35,809 bases of DNA from Chara braunii (Eukaryota; Streptophyta; Charophyceae; Charales; Characeae): assembly GCA_003427395.1 (NCBI GenBank), contig BFEA01000143.1, forward strand, positions 343,562-379,370, given 5' to 3'. The position numbers were made by a program, and so were the translations under genes. Of this stretch, positions 1 through 10,136 are shown piece by piece. Positions within the stretch are counted from its first letter, which is position 1, and each line of letters begins with the position of its first letter. The notes beneath the pieces were generated by a model that was given only the letters and a program-made list of their open reading frames with translations, searched no databases and was not told where the DNA came from.

Positions 1-347
1 GCCTTTTCGAACTCAGGTCCTGACACAGACGCCGATGCCTGTTTTTTCTGCCCATTACGAACTCCCATGTGACATAAAGGTACTTCCCCCTTTCTTTTTT
101 TTTCTTTCAAAAAGGCTCAGCTCATGTTATTGCCACACAAAAAGGAGGAGGCCGGGAATCCCTCCACAAACAACCCGGAAGAACAATTGCTGGGACCATT
201 ACCCAGCTTGGTGTAGGTGTTGAGGAGAAAGTCCAGAGACAGAAATGGCAAACACTCGACCGCTGTCCTGACAAAACCCCAACCCTAGAATAAATACCCG
301 CCAAAGGCCTGAAAAGCCACACAAGCCAGAAGACGAAAATACCATGT

Positions 348-382
<35 letters not shown>

Positions 383-722
383 TTGTAGTTTGCTATTTCA
401 AAAAGAAACATAGAATACTACAATGCCCAGTGCCTCCCCCTCACTTCCCAACCTGATACTACCTTCCCAACATGACCCCAACATGACGCCCCAACCAATC
501 ACAAAAACAGTAGGCGGCTGGCTCCATTTCCAAAAAGGAGGGATGTGTAATCCAACCGTCTGTTTGTGAGATGTTCTACGGTTCGTAGTGGTCCCACTGT
601 GACGAACTACTTTCCGTAGACGCACGACTTTCTGCGCGACTATATTTCGGAGGTTGATCGGGAGGGGCCCGCCTAATTGCATGAACGCAACCCCCTGCCT
701 TTTTGAAAGAGGTTGGTCCCGC
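1..722. other. Left flank of the large retrotransposon, no gene seen
   Basis: No ORF here resembles a protein I know. A run of 29 T lies at 350-378 and may be the antisense of an old poly(A) tail. On the minus strand the sequence next to the LTR stays open for a short stretch, but the residues carry no motif. This should be the DNA into which the large element inserted; the last five bases before the LTR (cccgc) do not match the five bases after the right LTR (gccct). Confidence 0.5.
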
Positions 723-1424
723 TGTCCGCCTGCTCTCTAATCCCCCCCCTCTTTTGAAAACTCCCCGCCTTGCTGGTTCGTCCGTCAACGGCCTAGACCT
801 TCGCACCGCCCAGCGGTCTCGACTTCCTTCCCGACTCTTTGGTGCAACGGGTGGTCGCAGACGGACTTCGAGAGACGGACAGAGTTCGCCAGTACCTTTC
901 GGAAGCGGCGAAACAGACAATTTTTAATTTTCGTCGGCATCCCCCCCCCACCAGCGCAGAACAAGGGTCAGCTTTTCCCATTCCCCTCCCCGCAGCTATA
1001 GCTCTGGCCGTTTCGGCCTGGACAACGGATAGATTTCGAAAAATTTCTATTTCTCGATGTGTTCGGAGCGTTTTCCCGGGTGCCAACCATCGAGACTTCG
1101 GTCCTCACGAGCCAGGGCGCCCGCCAGCCGAAATACAGCAAACAAGCACAATCTTTCGGCCCAACTCATTTCCGCCAGAAGTTCTCGCGGAGAAGTAGGT
1201 GGTAACTTCTACTTGGACTTACTTCGGCATGACATACGGATACGGAGGGTGCTAACACTATCGAAAGCCAGTAATTGAGCCCAGTCGGCAGTCATACCAA
1301 AAAAAGCAGGACCCGAGCCAGGACACGGCAGGATAGTCTCCGATGGCTTGAACTCAGTCCCACGCGACACGCCCGGCGACGAGCGGAAGGAGACTGACCC
1401 AGTCACCATCCGATGAGCTTGAAC

Positions 1425-2060
1425 TCGGTTCCTCTCGATTCTCCCGCTGAAAGGAGACTACTCCAGACACAGTCTGTCAGGTGACACCATCAGATGATAC
1501 CGACGAACTTGAACTCAGCTCCACACGATACACTTGCCAGAAAAGGACTAATCCAGACACAGTCAGATGACACAATCGGATGATACAAACGAACTTGAAC
1601 TCAGTTCTTCACGATACACTCCCCGAAAAGAGACTGTTCCATACACAATCAGATGACACCGACGAATCTTGAACTCAGTTCCATATGGCNAAGTGACAAC
1701 CATCGCGTAAAAGGTTTTCACGATACATTGTAGCAATTACAGGTCATATAGCTTTTCTTCCTAAGAGTCTTCGAAAAAGCCGAAAAGTTTTTCACGATAC
1801 ACTCGCCAAAAAGAAACTGAGCCAGACACAGTCAGATGACACAGTCCGATTATAGCGACGAACTTGAACTCAGGTCCACACAATGCACTCGCTGAAAGGA
1901 AACTTAGCCAGACATAGTCAGATGACACAGTCGGATGACACCGACGAACTTGAACTCAGTTCCACACGATACACTCGCCGAAAGGAAATTGAGCCAGACA
2001 CAGTCAGATGACACAATCCGAAGATAGCTACGACCTTGAACTCAGTTCCACTCGATACAA
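1425..2060. repeat. Minisatellite inside left LTR
   Basis: A unit of roughly 72-90 bp recurs about seven times. Each carries the core cttgaactcagttcc, followed by cacgatacactcgcc, gaaagga and cagacacagtcagatgacac. The array is interrupted at about 1685-1795 by about 110 bp that contains the ambiguous base. The same array with the same interruption is in the right LTR, so it predates the insertion of this copy. Confidence 0.8.
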
Positions 2061-3152
2061 TAGACTGTGACAGAAGACCAGCAAACGAGCTCGATTGCTA
2101 GGTTCGACTCCGCTCATCAGGTTATACGATTCGGAGTCAGGAGGCGAACTTGAGCCTGGCCGCTAGGCTCGACTCGGCTCAGCTGGTTGCGCACGGATAT
2201 GGAAGAACCGAGTCGACGCGCCGCGCGAGCTCCGATTGCTCGCTACCTTCTTCTCACCCAGTCCTTCCAACCTGATGTCTCCCTCCCTCTCTATATTTCT
2301 CTCTCTCTCTCCTTGTCCACCCCTCCCCGATGAGGCAGCACTCCGCGTCGTCCTTTGTAACCGGACCGTGTACTTGCGTCGGGCCTCCGAGTCTGCGGCT
2401 CCTTACCCTAGAGGGGGAGCTCCTGCGTCCGCAAGGACCCCGTGCAGCCGAAGGCGAGCCAGTCCGTACCGAGCGATGAACTTCGTGGGCCTGTCCCCCT
2501 TCCTCATTCGTCCGAGCGTTGGCCCCCTTTTCCCCCTCCGCTAGCTCTTCCTCCCCCTTGAGTCTCCGCCGCAGCTGTCGGGACGTCGCCTCTCCACCCG
2601 CTACCTCGCTGAGCCGCGTCCAATCGCGCGATGTTCCCGACTCCTCTAATGGTGCGAGGCACTCTCTGCTCCTTCCCTCGCCGGTCGAGTGGCTTCCGCT
2701 CGCCCTTCTCCCTCTCTCCTTTCCTCTCTCCTTCTCTCACTCTCTTTCTATCTCTCCTCTTCCCCGTCGAACGTCCGTCGATCGTACTGTCGAGCTCCTA
2801 ACGGGCGAAGCTCCTTCCGTGCGTAACCTCGTGCATCTTCACCGCACCCGAGCGGTCGAGCGCTATAGCAAGCGTGCGCCCCCTCCCTCTCGTACGTCCC
2901 CTCCCCTTCTCTCTCCCTCCCCACCAACTTCTGCTGGATCGCGCGCCGGCGGAACTCACGGGCGCTGGAAGACGCTGGTGCGTTTCGGGCGCTCCTGAGC
3001 ACGCCTTTCCGGAAGCGCTCGCTAGCTCCAGGATTCGCGGACTCCTTGCGCGCTCGTAACCCGTACTCGAGTTACTCTCGAACAGACGCCCCGTACGCGA
3101 GAGTGCTCCTCTTGTGTCGTGCGCCGCGAACCCTACGCGCTCCACGTTCTTC

Positions 3153-3160
3153 TTTTTATA
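3153..3160 (-). promoter_or_regulatory. Candidate TATA box, left LTR
   Basis: The minus strand reads gagtataaaaaga about 770 bp into the LTR, and the same element is conserved at the matching place in the right LTR. This is the expected kind of core promoter for the U3/R junction. Assignment rests on motif and conservation only. Confidence 0.4.
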
Positions 3161-3924
3161 CTCTTCCCTTCTCCTCCCCTACTCCTTCCTCCGGCTCCCA
3201 CCCAACAAGCTTCGCCCCCTTAGGCACGAAGTTCAAAATTTTTTATGAAATTTTTGGATTCCCGCCTCCTCTCTGCCTCTTGCACGCTTTCTCTTAGCTG
3301 ATCCGCCCGTCCCCTTCGTCCTCCAATAGAATCTTCCCCCCTCTTTGTCGCCCCGGATCGATGTTGCACTCGGTTCCCATGTGGCTAGCTTCCTCGAATT
3401 TTACAGCTCAGTTTTCGACTTCCCGCTTCAGAGTTTTCGCCTTCTCATAGACAAGGCCCAAGAGGTGGCCATCTTCTTGGTTACTCCCTTCTGCCCCGTC
3501 CTTTGGCGAACCGGTGTTTGATTTGCCCGCGCGCAATCGCTCCCCAGTGCAATGATCAAGAATACATCCGGTATGCTCGCCTGCCCCAGTTTACAATTAT
3601 CAAGATCCCGATGAGGCGCACAATCGCCGCTAATTTACCCATCCCAATGCCCCTGCTCCCCTGGGAGAGCGAGCGACTAACCGTTTCCCGACATTATGCT
3701 CTTTTTCGCCCTTCATTTGAAACACCTAGGGGGGGCTTAATTGTCCTTAGTCCTCCCCCTTTTGGTCAATCCCTTTTGGACATTCCATCGTCAAAACCTC
3801 CGACCGTTGAAGCTAGCTCGTGATTAGCTCACCTACCTCTCTCCTTTGCCGTGCCTCCGGTCGTTTGCTCAGTTCGTTACGTAGGCCGCCTCGACTTCTC
3901 GTGGGGTCTAGCCAGTTTCCGCCA

Positions 3925-3943
3925 CCCACCTTTCCGCTCCCCT
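3925..3943 (-). promoter_or_regulatory. Polypurine tract (plus-strand primer)
   Basis: On the minus strand the bases aggggagcggaaaggtggg run straight into the LTR start TGGCGG. A purine tract touching the 3' LTR is the priming site for second-strand synthesis in LTR retrotransposons. Here it overlaps the last readable integrase codons, which suggests a deletion joined integrase to the tract. Confidence 0.7.
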
Positions 3944-4681
3944 ATCCATGACTATCCTCCCGACACACCCGTACCGCGCGATATTCTCAAGAAGAAAATC
4001 ACATACCTCCTCCGCCGTCTTCTTTTTAATGGCCTTCGCTTCTACGAATCCGGTGAGGTCATCACGAGCGTTGATTATATACCGAAGTCCGCCGACCCCT
4101 TTTGGCATGGTCACTAAGTCTACATGGACCTTCTCACCCGGAATAAGAAGCGATGGAACTAAAGGCTCTTTGTATCGAATTGTCGCCCTCTTCTGGCAAG
4201 CCTCACACGTTGAACAATACTTTTCTACTTCCGTGTATTGCCCGTCCCACCAATAAAGCCTACGGACCTTATCGAAAGTACCCTTTACCCCCCTATGGCT
4301 TTCAACGACCCCGTTGTGGAGTTCCTTTGTGACCGCCCTTCTTTCCTTCGGATCGCACAGCTCCCTCATGGGTATTGCAAACTTGGTGGGTCTCTTAAAA
4401 AGATGGCCTCCTCGCAGGCAATATCCCAGCGCCTCTTGCCGGATTCTTTCGGTCCCCGTTTCCCTACCGGCTAAGTATAGTCCTATGTCCCGGTACTTCC
4501 CGTCGTAGAGATTTGCGAGGAAGGTCCTCGGGGCCCCTTTCTCTTCCCGGCTGCTCACTGCCACTTGCGCCCTATTAGCGACGACTTTCATTACCTCTTC
4601 TTTGACCATCTTTCCCGCCTCTTCCTTAAGTCTCGGTAGGTCCTCTTCACGAATCGGGAGCCGGGACAAACCGTCTGCAAC
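3925..4681 (-). pseudogene. Integrase fragment of Pol, C-terminally truncated at the LTR
   Basis: This follows RNase H in the same frame after an in-frame TAA (4682-4684); the readable ORF with a start runs from 4669. It begins with the tether ADGLSRLP typical of the RNase H-integrase junction. Next comes an H2C2 zinc-binding domain, with the histidines in ELHNGVVESHRG and the cysteines in CSTCEAC. The start of the rve catalytic core follows: first Asp in VHVDLVTMP, second Asp in VMDRGAE. The reading frame then enters the polypurine tract and LTR, so the third catalytic residue (Glu of D,D-35-E) and the C-terminal DNA-binding domain are absent. A protein from this copy could not integrate DNA. 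The tail beyond 3925 is LTR read-through. Confidence 0.85.
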
Positions 4682-5755
4682 TTAGTTTTTGGCCCCCGAT
4701 ACCCTTTCGACCCTATAATCATAAAGCCTAATATGTATCATCCATCGGGCGATGGTCGGATCGGTCAGCAAGAAATCCTTTTGAAGGACCGCGGCCACTG
4801 CTGTTGGGTCAACCCTCAGGAGAAATCGTCGCCCGTATATGTAATGGCGGAAGGCCTTTAGGCAATGCAGTACTCCCAATACTTCCTTTTTGAATTGGCT
4901 ATAATTCCGCTCGGCGGGGTTCAAGGTCCTGCTCTTCAATCGCAATGGTCTCTCCTTCCCCTCTCCGTCCTTTTGAGACAGGAGGCCTCCCACCGAGTTA
5001 GGCCCCGCGTCCGTGGAGACTATAAATGGGCGATGCTCCTTGCCTTCGAAGAAAGGAACTCCTAGGACCTGCCCACCTTCGCGGAATTCCCCCTTTAGGG
5101 CTTCCATGGCCGCGGCCTGCTCTTTCCCCCAAATCCATCCTTCCGATTTCCTAAGCAGTCTTCTAAGGGGTTCGGCTTTCTCACCGTAGGCCTTTATGAA
5201 GATCCTCCAGTAGCCCACCACCCCTAGAAACTGCCTAACTTTCGTTATTGACTTGAGCGGCGATGGCCAGGTCATCAATTTCTCTAACTTCCCGGGATCG
5301 GGCCTCCGCCCATCCTTATCGCAGATGAAGCCCAGTATCTTAATGGACGACACGCCCCAACGACTCTTAGTTCCGCTCACCGTGAGGTTAGCATCGTCGA
5401 ACTTCACAAGGACGTCCCTGACATCGCTCATGTGATCCGCTACGAACTTTCTCACCCCGGGAAAGACCTCCATCTCATCCCGTTCAACCGGCTCTTTTAT
5501 CGGGAAGTCATCACGGAAGACTTCCACTTTGTCCGGTATGAACTCCTTGAGGACCGCAATCATGGCTCTTTGGAACACCGCCACGCTGTTTATCCACCCC
5601 ATCGGTACCACCATCATTTGGACCAACCCTAGAGGCGTATGCATAGCGGTCATGTGCCTGTCCCGGTAGTCCAAGGTGATCTCGTCATACCCCGAGAAGA
5701 GGTCGCAGATCGAGTATATTGAGCGACCTGCCGACCCTTCCGCAAGTAGGTCCGC
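4682..5755 (-). pseudogene. Reverse transcriptase (C-terminal part) and RNase H of Pol
   Basis: The clean ORF with a start is 4682-5674, and the same frame carries RT homology back to about 5755. Seen in order: RT motif A (CDLFSGYDEI, in the upstream part), HTPLGLVQMMVVPMGW, the catalytic DD in VEVFRDDFP (usual form Y/F-x-DD), the thumb segment KILGF and the connection segment RQFLGVVGYWRIFI. RNase H follows, with Asp in STDAG, Glu in KKEVLGVLHCLKAFRHYIYG and Asp in RVDPTA. It ends at TAA where the family normally reads on into VADALSRLP. The frame differs from the RT N-terminus by a shift near 5755. The enzyme copies element RNA into cDNA and degrades the RNA. This copy is broken. Confidence 0.88.
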
Positions 5756-6339
5756 CTAGGTATGGATCCCACGTCCCTAATAGTGACCGCGTTGGTCCTT
5801 TGGAGTTTCTGAATCCACCTTAGTTTGTTGCTACCCCCTTTTCTCAGAAAGAACCACTTATTGGAGTAAGCACTCTCACAAGGTTCCGCGACGAACGTCC
5901 TGATCTTTTCCTTGATAAAAGCCACTATCTCCTCCTCCTTTTGGTCATATTTCCACTGGGGCCTATCCTTCCAAGGTATGTGCGGAATCGTGTGGATCCG
6001 GGCCGGCTTAGCGTACCTCGGGTCGATCCTCCCCCTCTCCGAGTCATCGAAGGCTATGGCCTTATCGCAGTCTCGCAGGGTCATGGCCACGAACTCCCTC
6101 TCTTGTCTTGTGAGGTTGCCATCCCCTATATCCATCTTGGCCAACCGATCGGCCGTAATTCTTTGCCCTTCAGTCTCCTTTCTATTCCGGATAATATCGG
6201 CAATCTCTTCCTCCGATATTGTAGCTTCCCCTGTTCTATCCCGGCTGACCGCGGCTGGTTTTACTTTCTCCGCCACGGTTTTATGTTTCTTGATTCCGTC
6301 GGCTAGGGGGATTCCTCCAAAAAAGACAGACTCACACAT
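5650..6339 (-). pseudogene. Pol segment: protease-RT linker and RT N-terminus
   Basis: This 229-residue ORF overlaps the end of the protease ORF by 37 bp in another frame. The first half is an acidic linker. The second half has the RT fingers region: IPHIPWKDRPQWKYD, then FVAEPCESAYSNKWFFLRK and KLRWIQKLQRTNAVTIRD. This corresponds to the usual gypsy segment that introduces the RT fold (S-x-x-x-S-P...F-V-x-K-K-D-G...R-x-x-x-D-Y-R). After IPRRTYLRKG the frame carries no more RT sequence; RT continues one frame over from about 5755. The frameshift splits the polymerase before catalytic motif A. Confidence 0.82.
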
Positions 6340-7440
6340 CCCCCGAACTCCTCCTCCTCGTGCTCCTTCTCGTACCCCACCCCGTTGATAACAACCCTGT
6401 TCCCGACGTCCTCAACCTCCAGCCAGTTTCCCGGGGGTTCCTTATCCGTAGAGAGTGCCCCCTCTAGACGGACCCGGCACACCCTTGATTGGTTCCCCTT
6501 GCGTCTAGGAATGTTGGTCTGGTTACGCTCATCTTGTGCGTCTACGGTCTTTAGGACCACTCGGATTTCATCCGGACTTTGGATCGAGAGGGTCTGACTT
6601 TCATTCGGCAGGTCAACCGTGGTAGCGTGAACCGCGCTCAGCCAGGTTCTTCCGAGGATCAACTTGGAGGAACACTCTTTTACTGAAAAGATTGGGACCG
6701 TGGTCTCGACGTCCGAGACCTCAATCACGGGGCTATGATACACCCCTTCCGCCGGTTGCAGCTTGTTATCCGCCACTACCATCGACATTGATACTCCTCG
6801 ATCTATCTCCAAGCCTAGCTCCCGTGCGATGGAGTCCTTACACACCATAGATTCGGACCCATTGTCTACTACAACCCTCATCTTCTTCCCACTTATCACT
6901 GCCTGGAGCTGGCCGCTACCTAACACATAGAACTTTTTGGTCTCTTCACCCGAGAAAAAATTCGCCGGTAGTTCGTCCATGGTAATGTGGAAGGACTGTA
7001 CCTCTTCCTTGGCCGGACCTTCTCCTGGCACCGTGGGCCGCCCTGCGAGCGGGACTCTTACCTTCCTCGTGATGCTTAGGAGCTCTTCCCTGACGCTTTT
7101 GCTGGCGGCTAGGTATTCCAAAAGCGTGCACTGCATAGGCTGCATCAGGGTCCTCCTAAGGGGGGCTACCATGTCTATTTCATCCACGGTGCATTTCATT
7201 TTGAACTTCTTAGGCCCCCTCTTCTTAGGCGATTTGGGTGAAATGGGCTCCTCCTTCTTTTCTTCCGCAACTTTAGCATCGGCCCTTGGTTGGTCGTTGT
7301 CGCTGCTTTTTCCTCCCCCAGCTTCCGCCACGTTCTCCTGGCTTATAGACGTCTCGGCCCCAGTCTATGTTCTCACCCTTAGGCAAGGCCTCTCATCTTC
7401 AGACTGGGTCTCTATGAACTTGATGCTGGACACCTCGGGA
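6303..7440 (-). pseudogene. Retropepsin-like aspartic protease region of Pol
   Basis: The continuous ORF is 6303-7331 (GTG codon at its left limit on the minus strand). The same frame also carries plausible sequence upstream to the gag end, with one TAG in between near 7370. The first 90 residues are charged and low complexity. A retropepsin fold follows: FYVLGSGQLQAVISGKK, the active-site loop VVVDNGSESMV, and the flap/C-terminal hallmark LILGRTWLS. The active-site triad is DNG instead of the usual D-[TS]-G, so activity is doubtful. Protease matures Gag and Pol. It follows gag by a +1 shift at a run of seven G (about 7453-7459). Confidence 0.75.
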
Positions 7441-7443
7441 TCC

Positions 7444-7947
7444 CTAAAGGATACCCCCCCAGGTGACTCCGTCATTTGGACGTGGGATGTATTGGAGGTG
7501 GCCCCAATTTTCAGGCTTCTTCCCCAGCCTCGCCTCCTGGAGGGCTATTATTTTGTGCACATTTACCTTCATTGACGGGTAGAAGGAGACCGCCTCTCCC
7601 CCGTCTCCCCACACAACCCATTTGTTTTCATTTAGCCTTACCACCCCCAGCCTTAAGGCCCCCGTAAGATAAGGACAGTCCCTTTTGATGTGGCTTTCTT
7701 CATTGCAATAAACACACCCGCTTCGAGTTTGCGGGTTGTTGGGACGCGCCCCACCTTGAGTCGTAGCGGCTGCAGGCATAGGAGGAGCCGGCGGTGGTGG
7801 TGCCGGTGGCGACGGAGCCCTAACCTCGGGTCGCGTCCCAGGGGCCCTCACTTGAGGCGTGTCTCCCCACCTCCCATCTCTAGCATCCTTCCAATGGGAA
7901 CTCCCCCAATCGGGACCTCGGTTCCCCCCTATCTCTCGGTCATTCCT
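7444..7947 (-). pseudogene. Gag C-terminus: Pro-rich linker and CCHC nucleocapsid
   Basis: This shares its frame with the capsid segment and is separated from it by one in-frame TGA at 7948-7950. A Pro/Ala-rich stretch leads to one zinc knuckle, CVYCNEESHIKRDC, which fits C-x2-C-x4-H-x4-C exactly. About 70 further residues end in YIPRPNDGVTWGGIL. The knuckle binds genomic RNA during particle assembly. The ORF ends at a G7 run after which the protease region continues in another frame. This could be a frameshift site or a simple homopolymer indel. Confidence 0.85.
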
Positions 7948-8565
7948 TCAGCCTCCATGGTTTCCTGGCTCATTTCTCCATCCCGTCAATCGTTTCCCCC
8001 ATCGCGGACCAGGCGGACCCGGCGGACCCGAGGGTGGCCTGTCATTCCCCCTAGGGCCATCGCTCCATGAACTACGCATATTGCGGAGCGCCATGTCCAG
8101 GGTTTCTTTCATGTACTCTCTCACGTCCACTCCTCCCCCTGTAAAAACCACCTCTGCGACTTTCTCGAAGTTGGCAGAATCCTTCGGGGCCTTTTCAAGG
8201 ACCTCTTTCCTCTTCTCCTCGGGTAGGTGCAACATAAACATTACGCACCTATCCACCTCCAACAGCATCCCCCTATCCACTAGGGCTTGGGACAGGCGCT
8301 TGAACCTACGAGTGAAGGTCACTAAGCTCTCCCGTTCCTCCCTTGTAACACGCCGCAAACCCCCCACAGTAGGGACCAAATCATCACACGCGAAAGTCCG
8401 CAACAGACTGGTCTTGAAGGTCCTCCATCGCCCATCTGTCGGGTAGATAGCCCTAATCGCGGGATCTAACTCCGGGTCAGAGTGTTGGATGAAATGGTCT
8501 ATCCACTCTTTTTCGGAGAATCTTTTTCGGTAAGCACAACTTTCCCATTTCTCTACGAATCTCGT
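7948..8565 (-). pseudogene. Gag capsid segment (C-terminal two thirds)
   Basis: The frame is open from the insertion junction at 8565, although the first codon usable as a start is at 8403. It begins RFVEKWESCAYRKRFSEKEW, continues through a helical capsid-like region (TFKTSLLRTFACDD, ESLVTFTRRFKRLSQ, MLHLPEEKRKEVLE) and ends in a Gly/Pro/Arg-rich tail at TGA. The pattern fits the retrotransposon gag family (helices with W-x-x-F-K, F-x-x-x-F-x-x-L, and F-x-x-x-L-P). Its N-terminal partner, ending FFDGRDVT, lies 9.4 kb away at 17938-19026. Removing the intervening block and one copy of the target duplication gives a continuous frame. Confidence 0.8.
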
Positions 8566-8575
8566 TGTCGGAGCT

Positions 8576-8595
8576 GATACCCTTACAAGGGTATC
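8576..8595. repeat. Perfect 9-bp-arm hairpin at the block terminus
   Basis: The arms gataccctt and aagggtatc are separated by two bases. The hairpin starts 10 bp inside the left end of the inserted block, so it could be a terminal structural signal of that element or chance. Confidence 0.6.
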
Positions 8596-8599
8596 CGCT

Positions 8600-9760
8600 C
8601 ATGATTTTGTAGTCGACACGACGTCGGCGTCAACAGACAGGCTGAAGACGGCTAAAAACGGGAAATGAGGCAAAACCCTCAACTGCTATGGTCGAGAAAG
8701 TTTTGTCAGCGCAAACACCGAAAACACAACGCGCACGAACTAGAGTCAGTGGTTAATTTTTTTTGAATGCTCGCCTGCCTTGTCATGGCGAACGCAGAGA
8801 CGGTAAAGATTAGTGGATTAAACATTTGAATGACCGCGCGCGTCACTTTGACCCGCGCAAAGACTGAAGAAGGATTTAGTAAAATTAAAAGTCTCCGACC
8901 ACAAGGGCCGAAGGGTTGGAAGAAAAACAAGAAAGGTCGCACGGGATGTGGCGACTACAATCTAAAAAGCATTAAAGGATCAGACCGTAAGGCAGAAATG
9001 AATAAGAACAAGTTCAGGGGTGTCAAAACCGGCCGGTATATGAAAGTCGGCAAATCGCCACCGTAAAATCTAAAGACGACTAAAAAATAAATATTACCTC
9101 GGCCATGCCGCCAGGGCAGCCAAAAGAAACGTACTGCCAACCATAATAGGTGATGGCAGTCGGTATTCGTATGTCGTGAGCAAGGTTGAGGCTACCGCTC
9201 AGCCTCCGGTACGAAGAGAGGAAGTCGCCTCTCGAATGGCGACTTCGTGTCCGCGCGATCACCCAAGCAACCGGTGCCTTCTTCCCTTTGAGGGAGACAC
9301 TGTTGCAAGCTCTGATATCGTCCGCACAAGGTCTAGACTCAGGCTACTTGAACTAGTACCCGCCTATCTACCGATGTCGGATCTCTAAAAATGCCAATTT
9401 TTGTCTTCTTCTGCTCGGCCTCGAGTACCCGGCACATCTACCTCTACCTGGTAAGGTGCCACCCAACCTGATACTTGAGTACTTCCGCTAAGTGTCGCAA
9501 GCCTCTTTCCCCGCCGCTTGAGTGTTTTCCCCGACGCAACCCTCAATGTCACGGCCACGTGTAACTACCGGCCCGCCGGGCCTTTCGATCAACTCAATAC
9601 CGCTGCGGGTCACCCACACGCTCAAGCCGACAAGCACTCAGACAGGCACGCAGACCATCAAGCGTGCCAACACACGCAGACTTAGAAACGGGGTCAGGCC
9701 ACTAGGTGGGCTGAACCCCGATACTCTACTTATACATGAGCTGCTCTCTTTCTACCAGAA
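8600..9760. other. Non-coding stretch of the inserted block
   Basis: I see only short ORFs without motifs. The base composition is more AT-rich than in the retroelement genes, and there is no repeat structure I could detect. Confidence 0.4.
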
Positions 9761-9762
9761 AT

Positions 9763-9843
9763 GGAGCTAGCTCAGTAGGTACGGGTCCGGATTATTATGC
9801 CATAAACGTAGGGATCGAGTTCGGCCGACCCTGAACTAGCTCC
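9763..9843 (+). other. tRNA-like unit with A box and oligo-T
   Basis: The 5' bases ggagctag pair perfectly with ctagctcc at the 3' end, as an acceptor stem would. The segment tagctcagtagg matches a Pol III A box (TRGYNNANNNG). A weak B-box-like gatcgagttcgg lies about 50 bp downstream, and tttt follows the stem directly. The T arm does not fold canonically and I cannot name an anticodon. It could be a decayed tRNA gene or the head of a tRNA-derived SINE. Confidence 0.3.
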
Positions 9844-9887
9844 TTTTGCTAGGGAGCAGCACTGTGGCCGCCCGTTTCACCCCGCAC

Positions 9888-9955
9888 GAGGGCTGGCGGG
9901 ACTCAAAACCGTGACCTCAGATTCGAAAGTAGTTAGTTAGTGTTAGTTAGCCCTC
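9888..9955 (-). other. tRNA-like relic on the opposite strand
   Basis: Read on the minus strand, gagggct at the start pairs with agccctc at the end, and gaggtcacggttttgagtcc resembles a tRNA variable/T-arm region. The D-arm position is replaced by repeated aacta units. It is 68 nt long and lies 45 bp from the plus-strand tRNA-like unit. I regard it as a relic, not a functional tRNA. Confidence 0.28.
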
Positions 9956-10063
9956 TGAAAACGAGGGCATTACACTTGTCAGGGAGGAGTAGTTAGTGGT
10001 TAGATTCTTTCCTTTAATTTATTTTTATTTTTCTGTTATTAGTTAGATTCGTTTTTCTTATTT

Positions 10064-10136
10064 ACTTATTTATTTATTTATTCATTTCTTTTCTCTAATT
10101 ACTTATTTATTTATTTATTCATTTCTTTTCTCTAAT
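10064..10136. repeat. Tandem duplication, ATTT-rich 36-bp unit
   Basis: The segment acttatttatttatttattc followed by atttcttttctctaat occurs twice in a row, downstream of other ATTT-rich sequence (10010-10063). Confidence 0.7.

Larger units (their letters stand above)
723..3924 (-). repeat. Left LTR (3' LTR of the minus-strand element)
   Basis: This repeat matches 25749-28959 nearly base for base. Read on the minus strand it begins TGGCGG right after the polypurine tract and ends GGCGGACA. It contains a TATA-like box near 3153-3160, a pyrimidine-rich stretch (2.2-3.2 kb on the plus strand) and a degenerate minisatellite at about 1425-2060. Long ORFs in it are Ser/Pro/Arg-rich low-complexity frames that are not kept between the two LTR copies, so I do not call genes. 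A single N at 1690 has an exact counterpart in the other LTR. Confidence 0.85.

Noticed and set aside
2236-3297. Ser/Pro/Arg-rich ORFs in both LTRs on both strands
   Set aside because: Frames and ends differ between the two LTR copies despite about 95% identity, as expected for non-coding pyrimidine-rich DNA.
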